Part shown: one piece after another, positions 20,283 through 30,049 of the stretch
Layout: each line of letters starts with the position of its first letter
How positions within the stretch are numbered: the stretch's first letter is position 1
NCBI GenBank assembly: GCA_018263395.1
Contig: JAANXF010000014.1
Location: 1 to 64,000, forward strand
Direction: 5' to 3'
DNA: 64,000 nt
Origin: Methanonatronarchaeales archaeon
GTDB taxonomy: Archaea; Halobacteriota; Methanonatronarchaeia; JAANXF01
The notes under the pieces: model-generated
Seen by the model: only the letters and a program-made list of their open reading frames with translations
Database searches by the model: none
Told to the model about the DNA's origin: nothing
Program-made: the position numbers and the translations under genes

Positions 20283-22307
20283 ATGATTGCGGAGGCGCTG
20301 TCGTGGTGGTTTCTATCGGTCGTGCTGGCTGCGACGGCTTACCCGTTGCTGGCGTCACTCAGGAGCGATTGTGCGTACGCCCTGTCGAGGGGCGTGGGTC
20401 TGCTGCTTCTCACCTACGTAACCTGGCTGCTGGGCCACGTTCGTGGCTTGGACCAGTCGACTGCCGCACTGGGACTCGTCGTCATCGCCATTCCGCCGGT
20501 CGCCGCGCTGCTCAGGGGATCAGGCCTGCCGGGGAGGAGGGAGGTCCTCGGGACGGAGGCGGTGTTCGCGGCCTTCTTCCTCTTCTTCCTCGTGACGAGG
20601 CTGTACTCTCCCGAAATCCTCTACACGGGCGGCGAGAAGTTCATGGACTACGGCTTCATGCGCAGCGTCGGTTCCGGCGCCGTTTTTCCGCCGGGCGACC
20701 CGTGGATGGCCGGTTCAGAGATGTTCTACTACTACATGGGGTACGTGGCGGCCGCCGACATCAAGCTGCTGACCGGGGTCCCGTGGGACGAATCGTTCAA
20801 CCTCCTGGTGCCGTTTTTCGCCGGCGTGGCTGCGACGTCCGCCTACGGCCTGAGCAGGGTCCTGGGTGCGAGGCTTCTGCCGCTCGTGGCGCTGGCGTCC
20901 GGGAACGCCGCGTCAGTGGTACTCGTCGCCGCTCCGCACCTTCCCCCGTCGCTCGCCTCCGGCCTGGCAAAGGCCGCAGGGACGGGTAACGTCCCTGCGG
21001 AGTTCTCGTACTTCTCTGCCTCACGCGTAATTCCCGGAACCATCAACGAGTTTCCCTTCTTCACCTTTCTGCACGCGGACCCGCACGCCCACATGTACTC
21101 CATACCTTTCCAGATGACCCACCTCGGCCTCCTCGCGGTGTACCTGGGGGGAAGAGATGCCGATGACCGTTTTCTGCTTCCGCTCCTGGCGCTGAGCCTC
21201 GGGGTTTTCTATCCCCTGAACACCTGGGAGTTTCCCACCTACGCCCTGCTCACCGCGGCCGTGCTCGTGATGCGTTCCGGACTGGTGCCGGGGTTGGCTC
21301 GTTCGGCGGCGACCGCTGCGGCCTCCGTGGTCCTGTTCCTGCCGTACCACCTGGCCATGGAGACGTCGCGGTCCGTGGCTCTAGCGGCTCACCGGACCCC
21401 GCTCGCCGCCTTCCTCGGGGTCAACGGAATCCTCCTCGCGATGGTGCTGCTGTACCTCCGCGACAGGATGGAGGGACGCGAATTCCTCGTAACTCTGGTC
21501 GCGGTCGTTCCGTCGGCGGCCGTCGGCTTCGGACTCCTCGGCCTCGCTCCGCTGCTGTTGGCCTCCGTCCTGGTCCTGCACCGGGACGGGGACCTTCCCT
21601 CTCTCCTCCTCGCCACCGGTTTCTTCGTCGCCCTCGGAGTCGAGGTGTTCAGGGTCGAGGGGGTGTACGGGGGAGAGCTGGAGAGGATGAACACAGTCTT
21701 CAAGCTGTACCTGCAGCTCTGGCTGCTCTGGTCCGTACCGGCCTCGGTCGCCCTCTCCCGCAGGCTCCGCGTTCCCCGTGGATCGCCCGGGAATCACTCC
21801 GTCTCCCCCGGGGGAGCTGTGGCCGTCGTCCTGGTGGCCGCGATGCTGGTGTTTCCCGTCTGGGGGACGCTGGACAGGACCGGGGGTTTCGAAGGTGAGC
21901 CGGAGCTCTCCGGAACCGATTACGTGGGGGAGTGGCGCCCCGGCGAGTACGAGGCACTGGCGTTCATGGACGGTCTGGAGAGGGGCGTGGTAATGGAGGC
22001 GTGGGGGCGTTCGTACCGCTGGAACTCGGTGGCCGCGAGCCTGACGAAGCACTCCGGGGTGCTCGGCTGGGCGAACCACGAGACAGGGTGGAGGGAGGAC
22101 GATTCGGCGGTTCAGGAGCGCGTGGACGACGTGGAGCAGTTCTACGCCACGGGGGACGTGGAGGTGCTGGAGAGGTACGGAGTGGACTACGTGTACGTAG
22201 GCCCGGTAGAGCGCGAGAGGTACCCCTGGATAAGCGGCGACCTCGAGGGGAAGCTGGGGAAGCTGTTCGACAACGGCGTCGTCAGAGTTTACCGGGCCCC
22301 CGGTTAG
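20283..22307 (+). CDS. DUF2298 (Chlor_Arch_YYY-type) membrane protein
   Basis: EKFMDYGFMRS, PWMAGSEMFYYYMGYVAAADIKLLTG, RMNTVFKLYLQLWLLWSV. Confidence 0.85.
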   Translation: MIAEALSWWFLSVVLAATAYPLLASLRSDCAYALSRGVGLLLLTYVTWLLGHVRGLDQSTAALGLVVIAIPPVAALLRGSGLPGRREVLGTEAVFAAFFLFFLVTRLYSPEILYTGGEKFMDYGFMRSVGSGAVFPPGDPWMAGSEMFYYYMGYVAAADIKLLTGVPWDESFNLLVPFFAGVAATSAYGLSRVLGARLLPLVALASGNAASVVLVAAPHLPPSLASGLAKAAGTGNVPAEFSYFSASRVIPGTINEFPFFTFLHADPHAHMYSIPFQMTHLGLLAVYLGGRDADDRFLLPLLALSLGVFYPLNTWEFPTYALLTAAVLVMRSGLVPGLARSAATAAASVVLFLPYHLAMETSRSVALAAHRTPLAAFLGVNGILLAMVLLYLRDRMEGREFLVTLVAVVPSAAVGFGLLGLAPLLLASVLVLHRDGDLPSLLLATGFFVALGVEVFRVEGVYGGELERMNTVFKLYLQLWLLWSVPASVALSRRLRVPRGSPGNHSVSPGGAVAVVLVAAMLVFPVWGTLDRTGGFEGEPELSGTDYVGEWRPGEYEALAFMDGLERGVVMEAWGRSYRWNSVAASLTKHSGVLGWANHETGWREDDSAVQERVDDVEQFYATGDVEVLERYGVDYVYVGPVERERYPWISGDLEGKLGKLFDNGVVRVYRAPG

Positions 22308-24084
22308 CGCCTCCGCGTCCGTCGGTGGAACCGGCCTCGCGCCCCGCATCGACCGCCCTCGTGAGCGAGACGTCGAGTGCCAGGATGGAGCCGAGGCCGC
22401 CGGCGACCGTGACGAGGTTCTTCAGGGCGTGGTCCACGATGGAAGCACCCAGTGCGACGGGTATCGAAACCGGCGTGAGGGCCACAACGATTACCGAGAA
22501 CGCCCCCTCGTAAAGCCCGATTCCTCCCGGGGACAGCGGCAGAACCTTGGCCAGGTTTCCTACGCTAACCGCTAAGAAGCACACCACGAGAAGCGTCCCC
22601 GGCGGAAGACCGACGCCCATGGCTGCCAGGACCATCGCCGCGGTAAGCACGTCGATGCTCCATATGAGCAGGCTGCTCCCCCCCACCCTCAGGAAGGACC
22701 TGCCGTCTACGGTGGCCACCTGGAGGTCGCCCACGAAGCTCTCAGCCTGGTCCGCGAACCGCACCGCGTAGGAGTCCTCGCTGAACCTGGAGACGACATT
22801 CCGCAACAGCGTCCTCTCCGAGCGTGCTGACGCGACGATCGCTCCTGCGGACAGCACCGCCACGGCACCCACCGTAGCCGCGACCCTCACCGCGACCCTC
22901 CCGCTGCGCTGCTCGGCCCCGATTACCTCGGAAAATACGGTGTCCAGCGTGCCCCCTCCCGAAGCGATCGCGTACAGCAGGACCGCTCCCGCCAGAAACG
23001 TTATCGTCAGAAGGTCGAAGACGCGTTCGACTGCGAGGGAGGCGAAGCCCGACGGGTAGGGAATCCCCCGCCGCGTCCTGACGATGTAGGCCCTGATGCC
23101 GTCGCCGGCCCGGGCCGGGAACACAAGGTTGCCCGTCTGGCTGACGAACACCGCCGCCGTCAGGAAGCCGAGACCCTCCCCGTAACCTATCCTGGAGAGT
23201 ATCTCCCTGTACCTCCATCCACGGACTGGCCAGGAGGCGAGGTACACCCCGGCGGCGGCAAGCAGCAGGCCCGGGTCCGCTGAACGTATCTCCGACGCGA
23301 CACCACCGAAGTCGATGTATCGCCCCATCAGGGCCAGGGCGGTGACGGTCAGGAGCAGGCCTGTAGCCACCGTCCTTCTGCGCGTAATTCGGGGACTCAC
23401 GCGGAGCTCCCAGGACAGCCTGAGCAGCTCAGTCCCCATCCCCACGACGTCCCTCCAGGGGTCCACCTTCGAGTCACCGACCTCCCTCCAGTTAACCGGG
23501 AACTCCTCCACCCTGAGCCCCTCCCTCTGGGCCCGGACCAGGATTTCCGTGTCCCAGAACCAGTGATCGTCCCCAACCTCCGGGAGGAGTTCCGTGAGTG
23601 CCTCGCGCCTGAATCCCTTGAACCCGCACTGGTGGTCCCTCAGCCCGGAGCCCGTGCCGAGCCTGACGAGCAGGTTGTATCCCTTTGAGAACAGTCTCCT
23701 TGCAGGTGTGCGGCTGGCACTGCTCTCCGGCAGGTACCGGCTCCCGGTCACCACGTCTGCCCCGTCCCCCAGCAGTTCGACCATTTCCTCGATCTGGCGG
23801 GGGTCGGTCGCGAGGTCCACGTCCATGTAGATTAGGTACCTCCCCCCGGCCTCCTCAAACGCCCTGCTCAACGCCTCCCCCCTTCCCAGCCTCTCGTCGT
23901 AGTGGAGGTGCTCCACGGTTCCGGATTCCAGAGACTCAGCTAGCTCCTGTGTGCCGTCCGTGGAGCCGTCCTCGGCTATGATTATCTCGTATTCCCCGAT
24001 GCCTGAGAGGGCCTCCTCGGCCTCCCGCACCGCCCTCTCCAGGTAGCCCACCTCGTCGTGAGCGGGGAGTACGAGGCTAATCAT
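22282..24084 (-). CDS. Fusion: N-terminal GT2 (dolichyl-phosphate glucosyltransferase-like) plus C-terminal UPF0104/LPG-synthase-like membrane domain
   Basis: N-terminus SLVLPAHDEVGYLERAV..IIAEDGSTDGTQEL; C-terminus multi-TM NLVFPARAGDGIRAYIVRTRRGIPYPSGFASLAVERVFDL. Confidence 0.85.
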   Translation of the reverse strand: MISLVLPAHDEVGYLERAVREAEEALSGIGEYEIIIAEDGSTDGTQELAESLESGTVEHLHYDERLGRGEALSRAFEEAGGRYLIYMDVDLATDPRQIEEMVELLGDGADVVTGSRYLPESSASRTPARRLFSKGYNLLVRLGTGSGLRDHQCGFKGFRREALTELLPEVGDDHWFWDTEILVRAQREGLRVEEFPVNWREVGDSKVDPWRDVVGMGTELLRLSWELRVSPRITRRRTVATGLLLTVTALALMGRYIDFGGVASEIRSADPGLLLAAAGVYLASWPVRGWRYREILSRIGYGEGLGFLTAAVFVSQTGNLVFPARAGDGIRAYIVRTRRGIPYPSGFASLAVERVFDLLTITFLAGAVLLYAIASGGGTLDTVFSEVIGAEQRSGRVAVRVAATVGAVAVLSAGAIVASARSERTLLRNVVSRFSEDSYAVRFADQAESFVGDLQVATVDGRSFLRVGGSSLLIWSIDVLTAAMVLAAMGVGLPPGTLLVVCFLAVSVGNLAKVLPLSPGGIGLYEGAFSVIVVALTPVSIPVALGASIVDHALKNLVTVAGGLGSILALDVSLTRAVDAGREAGSTDGRGGANRGPGKL

Positions 24085-25339
24085 TCAGGTCGCTCCTCAG
24101 GGCGCCGGCTGCCCGGAGGCCCGCCCTTATCGAGCCGTCCATACTCCTCTCGGGGTAGTTCTCCCTGCTGAACATCCCCGCGGCGTAGACGCCGTCCCCC
24201 AGCCTCGGTGGGACTATTTTCTCGAGGTACCCCGTCTCGTACACCGGGGCGGCGTCCATTCCCCGGGAAATCGTCCACCAGTTTACGTCGGGCGCCCCCG
24301 GAAACATCTCGTCCACCCCGGCGAGAAACCTGTGGGCCACCTCATCCACCGGGTCCACGAGGTTACCGTCCCCTTGCGATTGATTGTAGGACACGAGGTA
24401 GAACAGGTGTTCCCCGTAATCCTCCACCTGCACGAGGTTGGTGTGCTGTATAACGGCGCCGAACGGGTGGCTCCCGGTGAGGTTGAGCCAGTACGTGTCG
24501 TCCAGGAGAGGTTCGTCCGCCGCCGCGAGCATGCAGCAGACACCCTGGTACTTCACGTCGCTCTCGAACCCGGCGAGCACCCTCTCCATCGCGGGAGGTG
24601 CGCACGTCATCACAGCCGCGTCGAAGAGCCCGGTATCTCCGGCGACCTCGACCTCGACAGAGTCGCCCGTCCCCTCCACTGCCGCCACGGGACTCTCCGT
24701 GTGGATGGAGCCGCCCCGGGTCTCGACCTCTCGCCGCATTCCTTCGACGAGGCTCTGGAAACCTCCCCGCAGGTAGCCGAGCACCTCCCCTCGGTAGGTC
24801 CTGTGGGACCGTACGTAGGCCCTCCCCCTGACCCAGGCGGCGGAGACCCTGCCGGCGTTATCGCCGAACTTCGAGCGAAGCAGGGGCCTGAAGAAGCTGT
24901 CGTACACCGAATCCCCGAGCTCGTTTTTGATAAACCGGGGGGCCGGCACGTCGTCGTACCTCTCGTGCCCACCTCCTCTGCAGCTCCTGACGAAGAGGGC
25001 CAGCCTCGCCTTGTCGACGAGCGAGAGATGGGGGTACCTGAGTATCTCTATTGGGGTGTTCAGGGGATGGACCTCGCCGTTCACGTAGAACGAGGTGGTT
25101 CCTATCCGCCAGTCCAGGCGGTCGTCCAGACCGAGCCCCTCGATCAGACGGAGAAGGACCCCGTCGCCTCGGAAAAGGTGGTGGTAGAACCTCTCCACGT
25201 GGTATCCATCGCGTTCGACGCTGCCGAGTGCCCCTCCCAGCCTCGGCCTGGATTCGTACAGGTCCACGTCGAAATCGCACGACAGGTCCATGGCTGCAGA
25301 AAGGCCCGCGAGACCTCCTCCGACGACGGCCACCCGCAT
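24077..25339 (-). CDS. FAD-dependent amine-oxidase/UDP-galactopyranose-mutase-like oxidoreductase
   Basis: VAVVGGGLAGLSAAMDLSCDFDVDLYESRPRLGG FAD motif. Confidence 0.85.
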   Translation of the reverse strand: MRVAVVGGGLAGLSAAMDLSCDFDVDLYESRPRLGGALGSVERDGYHVERFYHHLFRGDGVLLRLIEGLGLDDRLDWRIGTTSFYVNGEVHPLNTPIEILRYPHLSLVDKARLALFVRSCRGGGHERYDDVPAPRFIKNELGDSVYDSFFRPLLRSKFGDNAGRVSAAWVRGRAYVRSHRTYRGEVLGYLRGGFQSLVEGMRREVETRGGSIHTESPVAAVEGTGDSVEVEVAGDTGLFDAAVMTCAPPAMERVLAGFESDVKYQGVCCMLAAADEPLLDDTYWLNLTGSHPFGAVIQHTNLVQVEDYGEHLFYLVSYNQSQGDGNLVDPVDEVAHRFLAGVDEMFPGAPDVNWWTISRGMDAAPVYETGYLEKIVPPRLGDGVYAAGMFSRENYPERSMDGSIRAGLRAAGALRSDLND

Positions 25340-25406
25340 CGACGATAGATGGTCGTGCTACTACAAGCCTTTAACTCCCTCGCTGGGTTAATGCGACCTC
25401 GAACCG

Positions 25407-26346
25407 ATGCATGTGGGCGTGGACCCTTTCGAGGGAGTGTCGCCCGGGAGGCTGATCGTCAATACGGCGGTAGTCGTCGCCGTTTTCTACCTAATGCTTT
25501 CGAGGGTGTCCCTGGGCGAGGTGGCCGGACTTTTACGAAGTTCCGACCCGGTTCTTTACGTCCTCGCTGCGGCCGTCTACTTCTCCTCCGTTCCGCTCAG
25601 GGGTGCACGCTGGAGGGTCCTGCTGCGGAACTGCGGATTCTCCGCGTCCGTCCGCTCCGCGACCGGGTTACTCTTCCTCGCGATGTTCGCCAACACTATT
25701 CTACCGGCCAAGATGGGGGACGTTTACAGGAGCTACCTGTCGAGGAGGAGGATAGGAACGCCGTTCCCGGTGGCGCTCGGAACGGTTTACGCCGAGAGGC
25801 TTTACGACGTAGCCTCCCTGCTGCTCATCTCCTCTGTATCCGCCCTTCTGGTGTTCGGGAGCTCTGTGCCCCGGGAGCTCCTGAATGCACTCGGCCTCGG
25901 GACACTCCTCCTCGCCGTGCTGCTCGTCACCGCCGTGACCGTCCTGAGGCGTGGAGGACCGGACAGGCTCGCCGCCCTAGTCGAGGACTTCCGGCGAGGA
26001 ATGAGGTTCTCAAGGGGCTCCGCCGTACCCGTGGTGGGGGTTGACCCTGTGCGTCTGGGGCGCAGAGTCAGCGCGCCTCTTCCTCGTCGCAGCGGCGCTC
26101 GGTACCCAGGTCTCCCCTTGGCTGGCAGTGCTCGCTGCCTCGGGTGGTGCCTTCGTGACCGGCCTCCCCATCACCCCGGCGGGCCTGGGGGTCGTGGAGG
26201 GAGCCCTCGCGGGAATCATGCTTCTGGCGGGGTTCGGCTGGTCCGAGGCGGTCTCGTTGGCCCTGCTGGACCGCTCCATCAGCTACTGGGGCCTCATGCT
26301 GACGGGCGGAGTTTTCTACGCCTCGGAGGGATACGTGCGTGGCTGA
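25407..26346 (+). pseudogene. UPF0104/LPG-synthase-like flippase domain protein, interrupted by a frameshift near 26020-26040
   Basis: FANTILPAKMGDVYRSYLSRRRIGTPFPVALGTVYAERLYD in frame 0; LPITPAGLGVVEGALAGIM continues in frame +1 from about 26029. Confidence 0.75.
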
Positions 26347-27028
26347 GGTCTCCGTCGTGATACCGGCCTACCGGGAGGGACGGCTGGGCAGTACGGTGAA
26401 GGAGCTGCTGGACGTTCTCGGCGAGCTGGACGTCGAGATACTGATCGTCACGGACCATCCGGGGGACGCGACGACGATGGAGGCCCGTGCCCTGTCGCGG
26501 GAACCTGTGAACCACATCGAGCTCCCGGAGTCCGTCGGCAAGGGAGGGGCCGTCCTCAGGGGTTTCAGAGAGGCAGAGGGCGACGTGCTGGGCTTCGTGG
26601 ACGCCGACGGGTCTGTGAGCCCGGAAGACATCCCTGGACTGGTGAAGGCGGCAGGCGAGACCGGGGGAGCAGTGGCCTCCAGAAACGTCGCCTCGGCGAA
26701 CGTCACGAGGGACCGCTCGCTCGCGCGAAGGGCCGCGAGCAGGGCCTTCAACGTGTTCGTACGCCTCCTGTTCGACGTCCCTTTCAGGGACACCCAGTGC
26801 GGCGCCAAGTTCTTCCGCGGGGAGCCCCTCAGGGAGGTCCTCCCGGAGATGAGGTGCACCGGGTTCGAGTTCGACGTGCAGCTCCTCTGGAGGCTGAGAA
26901 ACCGGGGTCTGGACGTTGAGGAGGTGCCGGTGACCTGGAAACATTCGGGTGAAAGCGTTTTCTCCCTCGCGGAGGGGCCGTCTATGCTGTTCAACCTAAC
27001 GTTATTGAGGCTTCGGGGAAAAACTTAA
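26339..27028 (+). CDS. GT2 glycosyltransferase (dolichyl-phosphate sugar synthase-like)
   Basis: VSVVIPAYREGRLGSTV, GFVDADGSVSPEDIP, RDTQCGAKFF. Confidence 0.88.
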   Translation: MAEVSVVIPAYREGRLGSTVKELLDVLGELDVEILIVTDHPGDATTMEARALSREPVNHIELPESVGKGGAVLRGFREAEGDVLGFVDADGSVSPEDIPGLVKAAGETGGAVASRNVASANVTRDRSLARRAASRAFNVFVRLLFDVPFRDTQCGAKFFRGEPLREVLPEMRCTGFEFDVQLLWRLRNRGLDVEEVPVTWKHSGESVFSLAEGPSMLFNLTLLRLRGKT

Positions 27029-27080
27029 CGGGGACGCGGGGAAGAACTTAATATCGCAGGGTGACAAACCCTCGACAGAC

Positions 27081-28889
27081 GTGGATTCGAAAGTGAAGCC
27101 CGGGTCTAAACCGGTTCGGATTCTGGTCTTTCTGACCCTGGTTCTCGGCGTTATCGCATCTCTCCCGTCCGCTAGCGGCGCATCCACGGTGTACTTCCCC
27201 TCCGGGTTCGAGTCGGACCACTCGTTCGACGGAATCGACCAGAACGTACAGTGGAAGACGGCTCAGAGCACCCGGTGGATGGACTGGGGAGACACCGAGA
27301 GTGCCGGAAACTCGATCGTCGGCGAGTACGAGGTGGAGGTCGCGGAGTTTCAGGTGGACCCGGTAAAGCGCGATGTTCAAGGGGTCCTCGTAAAGGTGTA
27401 CGACGCCGAAACGGGAGAGGAGGTGGCGACAGGCTTTTACAGAAACGAGACCCGCTACGTAATCTACAGGGACGACATCCGCGTCGGGATATTTGACCTG
27501 AGGGACGCCGAGGCCGGTGACGACGGCACGAAGTTTGAACGGGAGGAGGTAAGGGCACAGGCCAAGGTATCGATAGAGCTCAGGGCCACTCCCGACCCCG
27601 AAGTCACCTCCATCGAGTTCTCCGAGGAGGAGGACTTCGACAAAAAGGTGGACGAAATTTTCTCGGCCACCGAGTTCTGGACCCGGGTAAAGTTCAAGAA
27701 CAGCGGAAAGGCGAAGATGTTCGATACGCAGTTCAGCGTCGACGTACCGGATTACGAGGTCCTCGATGTGAGGGACTCCAGCGGCAGGTTGAGTGACTCG
27801 GAGTACACAGTAGAAGACGGAACGGTCGCCGTCGATTATGCCGGGGTAAAGGACTCGTGGGGAGATACCCCCCCGGGGACCCTGAACAAGAGCCAGACGT
27901 ATACGCTCAAGCTTAAACTGGAGGCACCGAGGGCTCTCCAGGAGAGGGACATCCCGGTTTCCGCCGACGTAGAGGGAGTGGACATCAAGGGGAGGAGTTA
28001 CGGCGACTCCTCGTCGAAGGATATGACCGTTTTCTCGGTCGTCCACGTGTACAAATCGATATCCCCGGACACGAACCCCGACACCGACCAGTTCGAAATG
28101 TACCTGGGCCAGGAGTTCACAGTCACCCTCAGGGTGAGGAACTTCGCCGACACCCCCGTCACCGTGAACACGCTGACGGACTCCGTTCCACCGACCTTTG
28201 CGCTGCTGGCCAACCAGTCGACAGAGTGGAGGGACCTCGAGGTGGCCCCGCAGTCGGTCAAGGTCCTCACGTACAGGGTCGTCCCGCAGAAAACGGGCTC
28301 CACGGAAATTCCCAAACCATCCGGGAACTTCACGTGGAAGACGCCGGGCGTAATCTCGTCGGCCAACGCCGAGAACAAGGTGGTGATAGGAAGCGGCACC
28401 ACCCACGGGCCCCTGATAACCGTAACGAAGAGGGTCACCCCGTCCGGGATTAACGTGGGCGACGTGGGCAACGTAACGATCGAGATAAAGAACGAGGGCG
28501 ACAGGTCGGCCTTCGTCAGGCTGCAGGACGAGGAGCCGGAGGGACTGCTCCTGCTTGACAGCCTGCCCACCGAATCCGGCGTACTCCAGGAAGGGGAGGT
28601 CATGGAGGCGGGCTACAGGTTCAAGGCCCCCTCCGAGGGGAACTACACCCTCCCGGCAGCGACCGTCGTCTACGAGGACGTAGTCGGGACGCGGTTCACC
28701 GTGAAATCCACCGAGCCCGGCGTAGTGGTCGGTGAGCCAGCGGAGGAGGAGCCCACCGGGTCCGGCGATGTGGATGGGGAGCCGTCAGGTGAGGAGGCCC
28801 CGACCCCCACGGAGACCCCCGTCGTTCCGGGCCCCGGTGCCGCGGCGATTTTATTAATTATCTGCGTCTCAGCGCTCACGAGGCGATGA
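27081..28889 (+). CDS. Secreted CARDB-like surface protein with PGF-CTERM-like C-terminal anchor
   Basis: Signal peptide; repeated beta domains; Pro/Glu/Thr-rich stalk and TPVVPGPGAAAILLIICVSALTRR tail. Confidence 0.75.
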   Translation: MDSKVKPGSKPVRILVFLTLVLGVIASLPSASGASTVYFPSGFESDHSFDGIDQNVQWKTAQSTRWMDWGDTESAGNSIVGEYEVEVAEFQVDPVKRDVQGVLVKVYDAETGEEVATGFYRNETRYVIYRDDIRVGIFDLRDAEAGDDGTKFEREEVRAQAKVSIELRATPDPEVTSIEFSEEEDFDKKVDEIFSATEFWTRVKFKNSGKAKMFDTQFSVDVPDYEVLDVRDSSGRLSDSEYTVEDGTVAVDYAGVKDSWGDTPPGTLNKSQTYTLKLKLEAPRALQERDIPVSADVEGVDIKGRSYGDSSSKDMTVFSVVHVYKSISPDTNPDTDQFEMYLGQEFTVTLRVRNFADTPVTVNTLTDSVPPTFALLANQSTEWRDLEVAPQSVKVLTYRVVPQKTGSTEIPKPSGNFTWKTPGVISSANAENKVVIGSGTTHGPLITVTKRVTPSGINVGDVGNVTIEIKNEGDRSAFVRLQDEEPEGLLLLDSLPTESGVLQEGEVMEAGYRFKAPSEGNYTLPAATVVYEDVVGTRFTVKSTEPGVVVGEPAEEEPTGSGDVDGEPSGEEAPTPTETPVVPGPGAAAILLIICVSALTRR

Positions 28890-29737
28890 GGGGGCGGGCC
28901 TCGGCTTGCGGCGCATCCACGGTCGTCAACGCCATCTCCACGTGGAAGGGCTCCGCCTTCGCGGTCGACCTCAGGACCGAGGCCGAGGTAGCCCTGGACG
29001 ATTCCGGCGAGGTCAGGGGAGAGGTGGTCGACCAGCCCGCCGGCCCCGACCTGATAGAGACGGCAGTTGGTGCGGTTCTTGAGGAGTTCGCCCCCGGCAG
29101 GGGGGCTAAGGTTTCCACCCGGTCACGGGTTCCCCCGAGGAGCGGTATGAAGAGCAGCTCCGCGGCCGCCAACGCCGCAGTCCTCGCGACCCTCTCCGCA
29201 CTGGGAAGGACCGAAGTTGAGCCCCTTACCGCCGTGCGTATAGGGGTGGAGGCCGCAGTAAAGTGCGGCGTCACCGTTACGGGGGCCTTCGACGACGCAG
29301 CCGCTTCATTCCTCGGAGGACTGGTGTTCACCGACAACGACGCGAGAAGCCTGCTGGAGAGGCGCGAGTTCGGGGGGGAGGTGCTTTTTTACGTCCCGGG
29401 GGATGAGGCCCCCAGTGCCGTGGCCGACGTCGACAGGGCGACCCTCCTCTCCGGCCTTGTCGAGGAGGCCTTCGCCATCGCGAGGAGGGGGGAGATATCC
29501 AAGGCGTTGACCCTGAACGGGGTGCTGCACTGTGCCTCTCTCGGCTTCGACCCCGGTCCCGCACTTCTCGCCCTGGAGGCGGGAGCCGACGCCGCCGGGC
29601 TATCCGGGACCGGCCCCAGCTTCACGGCGCTCCCGGGCGACAGGGCCGACGGCGTCCTGGAGGCGTGGTCCCATCTGCCCGGGCGGGTGGTGGAGACCCG
29701 GGCCGACGGCGAGGGAGCGAGGGTAGAGGAAGTTTAA
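28886..29737 (+). CDS. aroK: Archaeal GHMP-type shikimate kinase
   Basis: RVPPRSGMKSSSAAANAAVLATL, SGTGPSFTAL; next to chorismate mutase. Confidence 0.9.
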   Translation: MRGRASACGASTVVNAISTWKGSAFAVDLRTEAEVALDDSGEVRGEVVDQPAGPDLIETAVGAVLEEFAPGRGAKVSTRSRVPPRSGMKSSSAAANAAVLATLSALGRTEVEPLTAVRIGVEAAVKCGVTVTGAFDDAAASFLGGLVFTDNDARSLLERREFGGEVLFYVPGDEAPSAVADVDRATLLSGLVEEAFAIARRGEISKALTLNGVLHCASLGFDPGPALLALEAGADAAGLSGTGPSFTALPGDRADGVLEAWSHLPGRVVETRADGEGARVEEV

Positions 29738-29764
29738 AAATCGTAGGGGGAAAGATAGAGCCGA

Positions 29765-30049
29765 ATGGGTATAGATGAGCTCCGGGAGGAGGTCTCCGAA
29801 ATCGACCGCCAGGTCGTCGAGCTTCTGTACAGGCGTATGGACCTGGCGGTTCAGATAAACAGGGCAAAGGTGAGCGCGGGCAAACCGGTTCGCGACGAGG
29901 AGCGCGTGAACGAGGTCCTGGAGGACGTCACTGACCTCGCCACTGAACTCGGCCTCGACTCCCGGGCCGTTAAGGAGATTTTTGAGATGGTGATAGAACT
30001 ATGCGAGGAGAAGCAGTACGAACTGAGGGGCGAGCGCTCGGTCCTCTGA
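29765..30049 (+). CDS. aroQ: Chorismate mutase (AroQ class)
   Basis: LREEVSEIDRQVVELLYRRMDLAVQINRAK. Confidence 0.92.
   Translation: MGIDELREEVSEIDRQVVELLYRRMDLAVQINRAKVSAGKPVRDEERVNEVLEDVTDLATELGLDSRAVKEIFEMVIELCEEKQYELRGERSVL

Noticed and set aside
27048-28406. 452-aa minus-strand ORF
   Set aside because: Antisense to the secreted CARDB-like protein with signal peptide; shadow ORF.
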